From positions 17,146,437-17,210,436 of the forward strand of contig CM026428.1 in assembly GCA_014871385.1 (NCBI GenBank): a stretch of 64,000 nucleotides of DNA, written 5' to 3'. A model generated the notes under the pieces. It saw nothing but the letters and a program-made list of their open reading frames with translations. It made no database searches and was not told the origin of the DNA. Origin of the DNA: Ceratodon purpureus (lineage: Eukaryota; Streptophyta; Bryopsida; Pseudoditrichales; Ditrichaceae). The translations under genes were made by a program, and so were the position numbers. Shown here piece by piece: positions 1 to 13,734 of the stretch; the stretch's first letter is position 1; each line of letters starts with the position of its first letter.

Positions 1-202
1 TCTGTGTTAGTGACTGGTTTGAAACAACTGACAACTTCTTCTGTTGCCTTCTAGTGGAGTCTTCAAGCTTGCAGAACCTTCAGAACAAACTCATTTAATA
101 AGTGTCTTTTTAGATAGCGTGTGATTTGTAGAGACGTACGCTGAAACTGTGTTCTTCATTTGTCGTCTCCTTCAACTAACTCATTTTCTGTTCTGCGCGC
201 AG

Positions 203-340
203 GCGACACGGAGAAGCCTGAATGAGCGGATTGCACAATTGAGTGCAGCTATTGACGATGTATCTGCACAGGTGAAGAACGTCGACAACAGCAACATTAG
301 CAATAACGTCAGTGAACTTGAGTCACCCGTAGGATTGTGA
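203..340 (+). CDS. Last exon of an unidentified plus-strand gene (DUF1664-like coiled-coil tail?)
   Basis: A pyrimidine-rich tract ending in CAG at 200-202 looks like a splice acceptor. It opens a 45-codon frame that ends in TGA at 338-340. The peptide starts ATRRSLNERIAQLSAAIDD and is hydrophilic with a heptad-like spacing (L..RI..L..AI..V). That resembles the C-terminal coiled coil of plant DUF1664 proteins, but the match rests on pattern only. The rest of the gene lies left of the window, and 1-202 would be intron. The downstream neighbour (NPF transporter) is convergent. Real exon status is likely; the family name is tentative. Confidence 0.45.
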   Translation, partial: ATRRSLNERIAQLSAAIDDVSAQVKNVDNSNISNNVSELESPVGL

Positions 341-1418
341 TGTGTAGCGTGACGAATCACTGGAATACTAATTTTCAGTCTCATGGCTCATTCTAGTTAT
401 ATTAGAGAGCCCAGGTACAGTAGCAGGGCATTTGTGCGAAACATATGTGCATGTGTTTTTCAGATGAAAGCTCCGTTAAGAGAATTAGACAAGAATTTGT
501 ACCCTTGAGCTCAACGTTATCATTTCGGTTGCGAGATATCAACTCGTGTGGTATTTCAATTCTGATAATAGGGGGTTTCAACCTTGTAATGAATCCTGTG
601 GAACATGAATATTGTTGAATTGTTGATAGCCGTTATAGGAAGTCACCTATTGAGCGAGTTTGAAACTCATCTTCCTGCATTCAGGAGTTGTCTTGTCATT
701 AACCTTCAACAAGTCTCTATGTGTAATGTAACCTACTCACACTATCGATGTGCACCATTAATAAATTTGCAAGGTAAGTACATCTTGATCATGATGATGT
801 ACACCAACCAGATCATCAATTTTAGTGACTCTTCTTGGTGCATTCATATTTAGAGCTTTCAAGATTTGCAGGTTATTTATACAATATTTTACAAATGAAT
901 GCAGAAATGCGTCAGAATTGACTATCCTTAGGTATCATAGGTAACAAGCAATCAATGTCTATCTTCATGTTCAATAATTCTCTAACGAATTATACGGATC
1001 CATAGATAGTCCAAGTGCTAAATTAGGACATCAATAAAGACTAACGTATTATACTGTATCAAGACTTCATGAAATATATTCGTGAAAAGTAAATACTTCA
1101 CGAACTGCACATGAGGCTGGAAAGTCGTGATTACTAACGTAGACAAGACCTAGTTTTCTTGTGATCCTTTCAAGCTACTCTTCATGACAGTCCACGGTGT
1201 CGTTCTCACCTTTACCTTTCGAAAGAATCGATTCAACTGCAGTGGTGTCGAATGACGTTTGATTCACTACGTGCGAATTTCATGATCGTTTGCATTCACA
1301 TCAAACAAATTATCCCCTCATACGCATGGAGGTCTATGGTACGGATGTACGGACAACTGGATGACATGCTACTCTACCTGGAGTCCGAAATCGCTAATAT
1401 ACAAACAACGAGACTTAG
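341..1418. other. Intergenic, convergent 3' ends
   Basis: This holds the 3' side of the exon at 203-340 and the 3' side of the NPF gene. It is AT-rich with short frames only. I see no RNA gene, repeat or transposon here. Confidence 0.5.
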
Positions 1419-4143
1419 TCATTCTGGAAGTGGAGCTTCGGATGGCGCAACCTTGACCAACTTCTCGTTGGACTGTCGTGTGGCCTGCTTGTAGGTGTAC
1501 CACCAGGCCGCAATGAAGTAGAGAACACAATTGATAGCTGCCATGATGGTCAGGAGCCAGTAATACTTGTCCAAGCGAGACTGGTTAGTAACCGGCTGAA
1601 TCCAGTTTTCCCTCCCGCCTCTGCCTGTGACTTGGCCCAAGATGTTGACGATGGCGGTACACAAGAAGTGAGCAACCCCTGTGTTGCTCAGAAACAGGGC
1701 TGTGCCAATGCTTTGCATGTCATCGGGCGCTTGGTCGTAGAAAAACTCCAGCATACCCATCCACCCGAAAACCTGATTAGGAGGAATAGCCCACAACGGC
1801 CCCAGTAACCCTCGAATATCAGTATCCAGCTGGAAAGGATGTCAGTCAGAAGGTTTAACCAATGCAACCGCGAGTAAATCTAGAAAATTAGAAGTGTACG
1901 ACATACACACCTGGGCAAGGCCCATGATGCTGTACTGAGGGGTGAGCCAGAAGACACTCATGGGCAACGGAGACTTGCTGAGCTGCAGCCCATGCTCCTT
2001 CACGACGCCCAACCTCTTGATTTCTACGATCGCTGCCACCGCCATGCTAAGCACAGTGATCATCAAACCAATGCCAATGCGTTGGAGCAGGGTGAAACCT
2101 CTTTCGTTTCCGGTGAAGCGACGCACGAACGGCACCAGGAACCGATCGTACAGGGGGATGGCAAGCAGGGCCGTGAGGCTGCAGGTGAGCTCCATCGATG
2201 CAGGTGGGATCTTGAAGTGGTGCCCCATGTGCAAATCTAAAGTCAAGCCTTGGCGGAGGAACACTGTGCCCAGCTGTTGTGATGTCACGATGAACATGAG
2301 GGTCGTAAACCAAATGGGCAACACCTTCACCAGCAGTTTCACCTCCTCCACCTGCGTCACAGTGCACAGGTGCCAACGGTTCACTGACCCCTCGTCGCCT
2401 GCCAGGGACTCTTTAATTTCTTCGCCTCTAGGAGTTGCAGCTTTGTCCAGGAACCTGCGATGATATTAGCACGACGGTTCGCGACGAGGTCAATCAATTA
2501 GCAGATCTTCAGACCATGTCCATCGAAGACCAATACTCTGAGTTAATATTTAAAAAAATTAGTTCGTACTTTTCTTTTTAATCTTAATCATAACAATTGA
2601 TTCAGTCAAGTCATATAAAACACGTCTTCATTGGGAATTTCTTATTGATGTACCTGAAGTTGTTGCTGTGGAGGATGTTGCGCTTCTCAGGTTGGTACGT
2701 CTCGTGGAGCAAGGCCGCGTTGGCAGGGACCTTGACTCGAAACTTTCGGGTGGCAGCAACAAGAACTTGCGCCACTTGGGTCAGAGGACTGCCCTGGGGT
2801 AACTTGTAACGGTAGCGCCGCCTTCCAGCCAGAAATAGGAAAGTGGAGAAGACCATGCCGACCGTTGGAATGCCGTATCCCCATCCGAAGCCAACATGGT
2901 CTTGAATGTAGACAAGCACTGTGAGGGCAACGACGGCGCCACCCGTGACGGCAATCCACCAGTAGTTGAAGAAGGACTGTTTCATAGGCCTCTCTTTCTC
3001 ATCCTCTTCGTCAAACTGGTCGGCACCCAACGTGGATATGCACGGCTTGACGCCGCCGATGGCAATGGCAATGAGGTAGAGAGCGAAGAAGAAGAGTTTC
3101 ACAGACGATTCGGAGACGTTCGTGCAGTTCGTTTGGGTGGGACATGGGGGTGGCTTTAACGCTGGTAATGCCACTGTCAATGTCAGCAGCACCATTCCCT
3201 ACCACATCCATGTATTCCAAATTAAATTAACAACAAATGCAACCAGTCACAATTGACGAGTTGATATCTGCCAAACCATGAAGTCATGAATCTTGTGAAT
3301 CGAGATGATATATCTTTAACTCGAATTAACAATTATTTTCAAACTGAAAGAGTAGAGTTGCGTGATAGGCGTGATTAATTATTTTGTACCGCCTGGTAAA
3401 TGAGGAGGCCGATGGCGATTGTCTTGAATCGGCCTAAGTATGTATCGGCAATGAACCCGCCCACCAAGGGAGTAATCCACGCTACACCACCCCAGTTCCA
3501 CACATTGGTGATGGACTGCGCAGTGCCCTCGTGAAGCACTAGCGTAAGGTATGACACCAGGTTCATCGCAATGCCGTAAAATGCCATCCGCTCTATCGCC
3601 GTGGAGCCTGTGCTCGCAGTTCACGCAATCAATCAATGTCAACCAAGTGATCAAGTCTAACATGTATTCAATATATCCTCACACGATCCACAGATTACCG
3701 ATAATTAATTAAACAAATGCCGTCCCACGAGTTAAGTAGGGAAGCCAGGAAAAAGGTGCATTCCGAGTAGAATCTGGAGATGACGGCCCATCTTAACCCT
3801 CCACGCAGTCACGTAGAAAGAGTATCAATCACTGCCGTTCTTGGATTACCGGCGAAAATTCTTCAACAGCGATATGTCCTTAATACCTGCAAGTGCAAAT
3901 CAGAGCGGAGCGCAAACCAGAGGGGAGAAACTGATTACCCATGATGAATAAAACGGCAGGCCACCGTCCCGTCTTCGATTTGTCTGCGGGTCTATTCTTG
4001 TAATCAATCGCCCCATCGATGGCAGCGTCCGTAATACGTCCGTAATATTGCCCATCTTCAGTTCTAGTACTGTCCTTCTTGAGCTTCTGCAATGACCAGT
4101 TGCTCACAATTAAATTATTGTACAGTATATTCTCGCAGTCCAT
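1419..4143 (-). CDS. NRT1/PTR family (NPF) proton-coupled transporter, 5 exons
   Basis: Predicted plasma- or vacuolar-membrane proton-coupled symporter of the POT/PTR superfamily, whose members carry nitrate, peptides, hormones or glucosinolates; the substrate cannot be told here. Exons read on the minus strand: 4143-3939, 3607-3390, 3198-2654, 2454-1911, 1772-1419, all with GT-AG borders and consistent phases, giving about 621 residues, normal for NPF. Family hallmarks are SKTGRWPAVLFIMG, ERMAFYGIAMNLV, GGFIADTYLGRF, GADQFDEEDEKER, SFFNYWW, the FLDKAA loop after the long central cytosolic segment, and GMLEFFYDQAPDDMQS near the C terminus. The usual ExxER proton-coupling motif reads TAIER, so the first Glu is missing. 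The start is uncertain: ATG 4143 is the first in-frame ATG, but an acceptor-like TTGCAG just before KLKKDS would allow an upstream first exon. Confidence 0.9.
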
Positions 4144-6900
4144 ATTTATGAAGTCTGGTCTTCCCACTAACTTGCAGTGCAATTCCAACTTCCAAGATCA
4201 GACTGCCAGGGTTACGAAAGAAATATCCGCTTTATTCCAGGTCGAAGATGCATACAAAAGCGTAGATGCATCATGAATGTAGTGATCATTTGGTCCACAA
4301 GCGACGTAGCGGTTGCTACGGCAGTTGTTTATTAAAGTAGAACGTCAAGAGGATTCAGGAAAGTCGAGGACGCCGGAGAGGATGAAATTTACAGATCAAG
4401 CAATAAAAGCTAGCCGGAAGAATTAGCGGCAAGGGAGAAAAAGTACCATGACGAAAAAGAGTAGACTTAAACCAGTTCCACAATGAAGTGTAGCTAGAGA
4501 AGAATCAACGACCGCAAGACCCCGTTTGGCGAGTTAGGCTGCGACCTGAAGTTGCAGTCTGGAGTTGTAGAATCTGCCATCGAAGGTCCAACAGAAATCA
4601 GTTAACAATCATCAATGCAAGTTATGCATACATAACTGCACAGGAGAATAAAATGAATAAATATCATTAAGCTTGACTGGTTCTGGATTAGTTGGAAGGA
4701 CATACTTGATATGCTGCGGAGAAGTGAAGACTTTCAGACGACTGGTATTACGAGATACTTCGGATCATGGTGTCAATTTTATTTGCTCTAACCATTGGCT
4801 TAAATAAAGTAGTCACAACCTTCAATGTGTGCCCTGCGAAGCAACACTAAATTATCTAATTAGATGGTTCCTCGACAACCTGACTTCAAAATTCCTCGTA
4901 CATATTTGACTCAAATAGTTGGCGACTATTAATGCAATTTTAGGTTCATATACACGACATTCTACTAACAGGAACCATCAACATTCCACCTCCATATTGC
5001 AGCCGCGTTTCAAGTGTATATCTACGCACCTCACTTCGACTAACTGATTCAGAGTGCAGGCTTCTGAAGCACAGCAATCATTCAGACAAATGAAAATGTC
5101 TGCATATCAGCAGTGCTTCAAATGCGACGCGATGAACACCCACATGTATCCACTGACTGTATAAATAACATTCTAAGACAGCCTCTAAATTACCAAGACC
5201 TGGCCGGGACCATGGGATACCCAACTGGCTGCTAGCATAGTACCGGAAGCAGATTCAGTGGGACGTCGACGTACCTGAAAGTGAAAGCGGAGATAAGTTT
5301 TCTCCATCAAAAGAGGTGAACAACTGCGGCACAATAGCATCAGCAGCCACTTTATAGTAGTCTCCTGCTCAGCTTAATTTACCCCCAGCCTCAAAAGGCT
5401 TTTTGCTGCACCCACAGCAAGGGCCTCTCGCTCACGATTCACCCGAATGATTCTATAAAACGGGGTCGTCGCCCGTCAGTAGTGGGGGCCGGAGCTGCGC
5501 ATCGATCAGTGGTGTTGTCGACGTCATGTTCCATATGTCTACACGATTCACCAGGACATTTCGATCCAAACATCTCATGCGAGGGATTCCGCCACGTGCA
5601 ATCCGTCGCGCAATCTCCCATATATGTCTCTGTTCACATGCGAACACTTTGACATAGGTTTTCGTTTTCCTAATTTCAATACGCAAATTATTAAAACAAA
5701 GCTGATCAATTTACAAATGTAAAAAACACCACACCTGCAGCGTAGCCCAGCTCCGCCCCAAAGCAATGAAGGGAAACTGAGGGCATCGCGTGCCATATAA
5801 GTCCAAACGAAGGTTCAAAACCCGGGCATGGATTGCGGCGGAGATCGTGCTCGTTGCCTAATTGCTGTTGACCATCCCGATTGCAGTAGATCTGCAAGAT
5901 CCACCGGGATAGTGTCAAGGCTCGCCCATCTCAGCCAAATCGTCCTGTAGCCCCTCTGCAATCACAGTGTGTCTGATTCGTCATGGGTGCGAGAAACCAT
6001 TTTTTTCCTGATTATCGACTCCATGCAGCTCGATAGTATTCTTAAGATACATAATGGACCACCAACACTCCAGCTGCTCGGAACATACACTCATACTCTC
6101 GTCAGGGGCATCATTCAGCTGCAACTTGGCTGGTGGTCATGTCCCTCGGCTGGCCCTGTCCCTGTGGATGCAAGGCTGCAGGTTATTTGTTTCCAAGTTA
6201 ATTCAGTAATTCAATCATGATGCATTGCAAACTGAGTGATCACTGATCGTCACTCTCTCATCATGTCGACTCAAAATGGATAGCTAGCAGTTTAGCATGT
6301 GTTTTAATTTGTTATGAGACTACACTAGACCGTCACTTCGCTTACACGTTAATTGCAGCATACATACAGGCTTTCAACTTGGGCACGCACAGCTGCGGTG
6401 CAGCAGCTGCCACTGCTGAATCTGCCAGAGCTTGCGGTGGAGGTGTGAGATGGAAGATCATCTTGTGTAGTGTGAGAGAGCTTCATGTTGATGATCTTTG
6501 GGCCACGGCAGGAGTTGATGACGTCGTTAGTCCAAGCTCAGGTCATGAATGATATCTTTCAAATGTTTTTGGCACAAATGAAAGGTGTACCGGCCCAGCC
6601 ATGACTCATGAGAAGTGCTCCACAAGAATTAACGAATGATTCTCATGGGTTCCACTGTCCACAGGTGACAGTACTGCTTGACAGCCAGGCCGCTCACTCC
6701 TGAGTCCTGCAGGCTGCCTGCTTGCTTCACCGGTGTACCTACTACCGCCCCCTCCTCACTCAGGCTCACTACTCCTCTAACTTAATTGCAGTGGCCATGA
6801 CATGGCCATGAGTCACGACATGGTTTCCCGAGCATGCTGTAGCCTGTGCTGCGTGCATTGATCTAGCCAAGTTAGATAGTGAATTAATGGTATTCTTTCG
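4144..6900. other. Upstream region of the NPF gene, no gene recognised
   Basis: Base composition is mixed, and frames are short on both strands with no family resemblance. It probably holds the promoter and perhaps a 5' non-coding exon of the NPF gene. A GGTTCAAAACC sequence near 5812 fits the RNA polymerase III B-box pattern by chance-level similarity. No paired tRNA arms surround it. Confidence 0.4.
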
Positions 6901-9900
6901 TTTTACTTTTTAAATCATTTAATCGGGGTTTAGGCTGTTTAACATGAAGTCATTGACACATATGCAAATGCACTTAACGACAACATTTCCTCCAACTTTA
7001 AATAATTTGTTATCTTTGTACAACTTTGTTTGACAAAAAATACCATAGACTTGACCACCGGCAAGTGACTTTTCCTTCAGAAGCCTTTAGATTTAAAGCA
7101 AAAGTCAAGACTCCCACATCACTTTCCAACCTTTCATCATTTTTACATTTGAAACTCTTGATTAGAATTTAGCCATAGTCCTAGAAATTCTAGAATGAGT
7201 TTTAATGAGATTTTGGGTACATTCCTACAATGTCAATTTTTGATGTGATGCAGAGGTTTTGTGGAAATAATTCATTTTGTACTAAACATTGGAAGACTTA
7301 TTTATGGTGCTCAATGCAATTTATTCAACTTGTCAAACTGCTCCAATTTTTTGCTACACCTCTGTGACCTCTCAACAACCTTCGGGATTTTCTATACAAG
7401 TAACTAACATGATCATGAAAAAAAAGGGAATTAAAAATATAAATTTCTTCTACTGTGGAAAATCTCAAGTACATGAGTTGAAGTTTTTTCACCTTTTTTG
7501 CTCAAAATGCATAAAAATGTTTTTTTAATTTGAATTTTGTCCTTGAGACCAGATCGAGCCCACCCAAACATAATAATGGAGGCAAGGATTTATCCCACCC
7601 CTCCCAAACCCTCCCTAGTGTGACCTCTGAACCACGCTCAAATAGGGGTTTTTAAACAAATCCTATGTTTTGTGCTCAACAATTGTCAAGGGTCTCCCTA
7701 ATGGTTACAGTAGCTGAACTAACCATCTCCAGGAATTCCGCTGTAGTGTATGATTATATCATGTTGCCATATATACACCAACTCAACAAACAACACTGAT
7801 AAAATAGTGTTCCTTTTTAACGCATTGCATGTTGTTTTGATATCAATGTGGTTCAATGTATTTGCAAGTGTGCAGTGTTCTATCCTCAATTGACATCATC
7901 AATTAATACATTGGTGTCTATTTTCTCATTGCAAGTACCAGGGAAATGATGATTAGTGCGGAATCCATTACATTTATCCCCTAAAGGTCCAAGGCGTTTT
8001 GGTACTTCCAAAACTGAAAACTGCAGATTTTGACCACCTTATGGAAATTGATGTATGTTTCCAATAAAATTTTCATTTTTGGTATTTCCAACCGTAAGAT
8101 CTTCAACCTAACTACTTGCACTAACACCGTGTCAAATTTCAACTGTTGGATGTTTACCATTTGTGAGATTATAACGTCCAAAGTTTACTGTTTTTTTTTT
8201 TTTTTTTTGGCTTTCCTCGAAAAGCATAGTCTAAATGGTGCCAAGGGAGACTTGATGATTGTTACTCCAAACATTTTGCTCATATTTTTTCTCATGTACG
8301 TAACTAAGTTGCGCACCTCCATGCAAAATTTTGAAGAATTATTTTGATTTTTTGGCCTTCATGCAAATTATTTTCCAAAAGCAGGTACAAAATCGTCAAT
8401 ATGGTAAAACTTACATAATATTAAAGTTTTTTGGTTTGGAAAAAAAGTAAACAGTGAAAAGTTACATCTATGAGTTTGTAAATTTTGGAAAAGTAAAATT
8501 TTGAAAAATTCCTAAATCTCAAATTTTGACAATTTTTGTAAGGAAAAAATGTAAAATTATAGAAAACTTTGAAGCTTGTTCATATAATTTTTTGAGGCTG
8601 CCCTTGTAAAATTGGTAAACTTTTTGGCTTGGGTCACTTTGGATTTTGAGTAATGATTTGGTTATGAACATATTTATTAAAAAAAATATTGGAAAAAAAC
8701 CTAATTTTAAACTGCCCTATTTCGACTTGAAACCTAAAATTTCTAGATGAAGGTTCTAAACTTGGAATTTGACTTTGAAAATTTTACCACGTACACCTTG
8801 CGTTAAAGGGAGCATCCAGTAAAAATCTTAGCCAAAATATTACTTTTAACCCCTTCAAATAGGCTTCCTGAAATAGCAAAAACCCAAATCGGGCTTCCCG
8901 GACCATCAGGGGTTAATATGGTATATGCAAATAAAGTCCTAATAGAGCAAATACACTACTTCACTACCGTACTGAGTGACATCATTGTAAGAGCTCTAAA
9001 CAGTAAGAGGTGAGTTAACTCTTCCATATGCATAATAGAGGAATGGGGATTGCAATCCAGATTGTAGCAACAAATATATATTTAAAACATATCATTGATA
9101 AATTTGTTAAGCGCAAATCAGGCAACTAATATTTCTTGGAACTTATATATCCAGTCTCACACATTATAAATGTCCAATAATTTATCTTCATTTGAGTTGT
9201 CTTTCTAGTTAAAGCATTTTTTCTATTAGCTTAGTCTTCCCAAAAACATCAAGTTGTAATTTCTAGATTTAGAACATTTAAATAGTTTTTCATAGTTATT
9301 ACTGGGTCGTTAATTGCAGACTAGTCCGTTTGTGTTCATAGATGATTTTAATGTATGATTTTTGTTTCTTTTTTATTGAAATAATATATATATTCAATGT
9401 ATAATTTTTTTCAATAATATAATTATTTTTTTAGAAATTGAAAAAATTAAAATGAATTATGCAACATGTAATGTAAGTGATATATAACTTTCTAACCCTG
9501 AAAACTTTGTCAAGCCCCGCTATTTACAAATATCTGGTTTTGATCCTGGATGCTATTTGCTGGAGCCTGGGATTGTAAAAATCGGACCCAGTCATGACAG
9601 TAATATTGTAGTAAGTTTGTTTCTAGTTGCTCGATCTGTGGATCTTTATCATCAAATGGCTTGCTAAGTATCTGCCATGCATGATGAGGGTGTTGTTCTG
9701 TGCATTTGACTCAGTGAATGGGGAGTTTTCCAAGACAACCAGTAAATATCCTGCATTTTGAAAAAACAATCGGTTTAAAACACCAATTAATCTAAACGTT
9801 ACAAGAGTATCGTCTAGGTAGGACTCAAGTATGTCAAAATTTTGTTCAAATTTTAACCTGGAACAAAGAATTTCAACCGGTTTTTTGCGATTCCATTTGG

Positions 9901-10700
9901 ATGACATTAGACTAACTGCCGGATCTCCCTGTTCATTGATTTGCCTAATGATGTAATACCAACCCTAAGCCCAAATCGAACTATTGGTAAAGGCCTCTGC
10001 TCTGCAGTATGAGGAATTGAGAATGGTGTAAGCTAGTGATGAAATGATATGAACAATCCTCAAGCACGGCTGATGATAGTCAAGGAAAGTGATCTCCTCT
10101 AGAGCGAGTTTTCATGTGGCCTCTGGACCTGCCCAACTAATTTAGACTTGGGATTTAGATACTTGCTATCCAATCAGATTCAAAAATGCTACCACTAACA
10201 CTTTAATATAATATTTAAAACTCATTATGAGTTGTTTGAAACATATCTATAAAAAATTCCTAAGACGAATATTACCTTACTAAACACAGAAATCATGCTT
10301 TCAAACCAGTAGCCCTACAAGGTAAATCCCTGAAAATTTAAATATGCAATGTCTCCTAATTTGCATTGGAATCAAAGTCCTTCCACTCACACTAGAAATA
10401 ATTATATAGAATGTTAGAAATAGAATAAGATAAATAAAAATTAAATACCACTTGATTACTAAAAGTATGATAATATGTTATGTATCTTTACAATTTCAAT
10501 AATTCAAATTTAGTTTCAATTATGTATTCAATATTAGTATTTCTCCAAAATTTATCCAAAATTTATTGAATTTTGACAAGAGTATATACAATATTACTTA
10601 TGTCAGTAACAATTAATATCTCAATACTTAATTTTCTATATAAAAATGACCATTGCATATAGTAATTATTAATAGTACTATTTCCTAGATTGGGAGGGGT
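6901..10700. other. AT-rich gene-free stretch
   Basis: Strongly AT-rich, with homopolymer runs (for example an 18-T run near 8191-8208) and no frame resembling a protein family. It is probably old, decayed repeat sequence. Confidence 0.5.
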
Positions 10701-10706
10701 CGTGGA

Positions 10707-10982
10707 ATGGAAGTCATTGGACTAATGCACATGGAGCGCCGGACCTCCGCCACCCGCCACCGGCCATGGCAGGTGGCATTCCAACAGTGGTTGGTGGCGG
10801 ACTTCGGCGTCACCGCCGATGCCATTCCCGCTCACCTCGCCAAGTTGCGCCTCCCAGTTATCTTAGCCTTGAATTCCTTGCATGTTGGACCCATTTACAC
10901 TTGCATGTGCTACATGAGGGATTTGGGATGTAGGGCATCAAAGCCAAGGTCAAGTTGCTCTAGGACTTCCATATCTTTGTGA
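10707..10982 (+). other. GC-rich islet with a 91-codon frame, unrecognised
   Basis: This short GC-rich block sits abruptly inside AT-rich DNA. It encodes an uninterrupted frame containing VAFQQWLVADFGVTADAIPA. I do not recognise the family. It lies about 60 bp ahead of the degraded Harbinger transposase, so it could be part of that element (for example a second ORF) or a captured gene fragment. No splice sites convince me. Confidence 0.25.
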
Positions 10983-11043
10983 ATTGTTGTCTTTGTGCAT
11001 TGTTATTCTATAAGTTTTTGTGTGTAAACTTTAGAGTTGATAA

Positions 11044-12450
11044 GTGATGGCAGATCACCCCATCATCATGTTCTTCGCATTCTTGGTTGTTTTAGTGAGG
11101 TTCCACGGTCGTAGACGTCGTCGTGTAGAGCCGTATGTTTCATTTGACATCGCAGGAGGACACTCGATGCGTTGTTTGCTCCTACTTTTTGCTGCGCTAG
11201 CGTGGAGGCAACGATTTCCTCATCGTATGTGGTAGGTGGAGCCTTGCCAGTACATCCACCACGACATTATCGAGGGCGATATGGCATACTTCCCTACACA
11301 TGCTAAATTTGAGGTATTGGCAAACATATCATATGAAATTTTTAGCATTTGAGGCATTGGTGGATTCATCAATTTCATCGACACCGATTTTGCGTACTAC
11401 CGTAGCTACGTTTGTTAAACCCCCCGTTCCAATAAGAAAGCAAGTAAAACTTGTCTTGTACCGATTGGCTCATGGTATAAGTTGTGCTAGAATGCACAAT
11501 TTGTATGAATGCGGAGAGTCCACTATTCACAAGTATACTATGATAGTGTGCGAGGCTTTAAGGATTGGTGACAATGGTAAATTTTTCAGCTCATCCACAC
11601 TCCTTCTAGCTATAGGCTTCAGAGCATCATAGAATAATTTAGAGAGATCACAAGGTTACCAAACATTGTCGGAGCAATAGATAGCACCTACATACCTTTG
11701 AGCGTAAGACCCACTAGACAATATACTCCCATGCACGAGGATTTTAACAATAAAAAACATTTCCATAGAATTGTGTTGCAAGGGATTTGCGACACAATTG
11801 GATGTGTTAGAACATATTTGCGGGGTAGCCCAGTGGTTTTCATTATAGTGGGCAATTAGCGGTGTCTTCTCTAGCTACGTAGTTGAATAGAAGACAATTT
11901 TAGCTGAGCTAATTATCCATCTCACTGGAATGGAGATTAGACCCTATTTGGTGGGCAACACTGCTTATCATAGTTGACCATACATAAGAATTTCAAATAA
12001 GGAGATCCAGTAATGGTAGATTAAATTTGGTATGGTTCAGTTTTTTTTTAGTTTATTTTCAAAATACCTCATCATTTGTACATGGTACAATCTTTAAATT
12101 TTGACTCTAATTTTTCTATGGATTCCACAAGTTTGACTCCTCTATAAATAGCGGACAAGTGGTAATTGAGCAAACTTTTGGTACTTTAAAGAATTGATGG
12201 CGCATTCTAAAGGCCTTCAATATGTCTATAGAATAAGTAGCATTGGTTATTCTAGCGTGTTGTATTTTTTTACAACTACTGTGAAATTTTCAACCACCGT
12301 ATTCCTATTCTTCCGGACGTCAGACTTCCTCGTGATCTACATGTGGAAAGGATGCAACTTCCCCACAAAGGTGTAACTGCAAAGGTAGTAGGGGAGAGGA
12401 TGAGGATCGTTTTATCTCATCATGGCTGGAGCGTAATCCAGAGTGATGTT
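11044..12450 (+). pseudogene. Degenerate PIF/Harbinger (HARBI1-like, DDE_Tnp_4) transposase
   Basis: Several frames of the same strand together give a HARBI1-type transposase. The pieces are an N-terminal helix-turn-helix-like segment with RLAHGISCARMHNLY (about 11,463-11,510), then LPNIVGAIDSTYIPLSV (about 11,655-11,705) with the first catalytic Asp of the DDE triad. After these come HFHRIVLQGICD and finally VVIEQTFGTLKNRWRI (about 12,152-12,200), which carries the final acidic residue region. Stops and frame changes separate the blocks (for example after FFSSSTLLL and after the second Asp block), so no functional protein can be made. PIF/Harbinger enzymes cut and paste DNA and duplicate a TWA target. 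I could not find the terminal repeats of this copy. Adjacent GC-rich islets at 10.7 and 13.5 kb may belong to it. Confidence 0.75.
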
Positions 12451-13440
12451 TCTTTATGTTAGATTTTTCATTGGAATAATATAAGTGTCCAGAATTCTAC
12501 GTATGATCCCATGGTATTGCCTTTTCACTTCCATAAAATTTGATGTATTGTCCATTGGTTTTTAGTTTTGGACATGGTACATCAGAGTTGGAATTATATG
12601 TTGACTTCTAAAAATCTCTTTACATTATTTTTAACGACTATAAAAGCACTAATTAAGGGTCATTTCAAAAAAAATCAAATTCACACTTGTAAAGCTTGAA
12701 ATTAGGTTCATTGATTAAATTTATATTAAAGATAGTAAACTTTAAAAAAGTAAAAAATTGATGGAGCTAACATCATTATTTCATCTGATCAGCAAATATA
12801 GTAACACATATACAATGTTGAAGTCGTTAAATTTGAAATTTTAGATTTTTTTGCTTCATGTACTACACACTCAACCTCTCTGCAATAAAATGAATGATTA
12901 TAGACTAATGAAATATAATGCAATAAAATGTAAAGCAATAAATATTTGAATACATTTTAATACATAAAAAAATATACTTCAAACATGTAAGAGCATGAAT
13001 TATGTTAAGTTGAAATTAAAAAACAAAAATCAAGGCTAGTGCAGTTAAGGGCTCTAACCACTATAGATGGGACTTCAACTACTACAGTTTAGGCTCAATT
13101 AGTTTAGTCGAGAGCCCCAACTACTACAGCTAGTGCAATTTTTATTAAATTGTATATATAAGGTGAAAGTAGACCTTCTTCACTGATGATATTGATGTTG
13201 GAATCAACAATTCAAATGAAAACATAAACAATCTAGTGATATGTGTAGGCATTCATATGTTATTATACCGGTATTATAATTAAATAAACACAATATTATA
13301 ATATATTTTTATATTAAAAAAATGTGTTTTGGCATTGGGGAGCCTATTACAATTGAGCATTGAATAATATATTTTATAAAAATTGTTATAAAATATATTC
13401 AAAATATCCACCAAATCAGCCATCATTTCAAAATAGCACT
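12451..13440. other. AT-rich spacer
   Basis: No coding signal. It contains a short local duplication: the string CAACTACTACAG occurs near 13,076 and again near 13,123. Confidence 0.4.
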
Positions 13441-13446
13441 CAACCA

Positions 13447-13734
13447 TTAGTCCCATTTCACCGGCATTTTCCACATCGGCGAGGTAAACGGAGGCAAGAA
13501 GTTACGGGGCGGGTAAACGCCGTTGGCGAGGCACTTCGGCGGCCCTCTTGCGGGGCGGAAGATGACCGCTGCGAACTGCGCAATTTTTGGATGAACTCTG
13601 TCAGCGAGTGCCGGCGTCTGCCAATATTCTGATGCATGTGCGTCAGCCTTTTGGGCCTTCTCCATAGCTTCATCCGGGCAAATTGGCTTGTGGCTGGTTG
13701 CAACTCCACCCAGCTCTTCTAACCATCCAACCAT
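13447..13734 (-). CDS. Small GC-rich ORF, 95 aa, unrecognised (possible gene fragment)
   Basis: ATG at 13734 opens a 95-codon frame that covers almost exactly a GC-rich islet surrounded by AT-rich DNA. The product begins MVGWLEELGGVATSHKPICP and is Ala/Pro-rich, with no membrane segment. Plant transposons often carry captured host exons, and the Harbinger fossil ends about 1 kb to the left, so a captured or broken exon is as likely as a real small gene. No homolog comes to mind. Confidence 0.25.
   Translation of the reverse strand: MVGWLEELGGVATSHKPICPDEAMEKAQKADAHASEYWQTPALADRVHPKIAQFAAVIFRPARGPPKCLANGVYPPRNFLPPFTSPMWKMPVKWD

Noticed and set aside
4144..4188. NPF start at 4,188
   Set aside because: The codon is TTG. 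The first ATG in frame is at 4,143, and an upstream spliced exon is the more likely alternative.
5806..5830. tRNA gene suggested by GGTTCAAAACC B-box pattern
   Set aside because: No acceptor stem, anticodon arm or D-arm can be paired around it.
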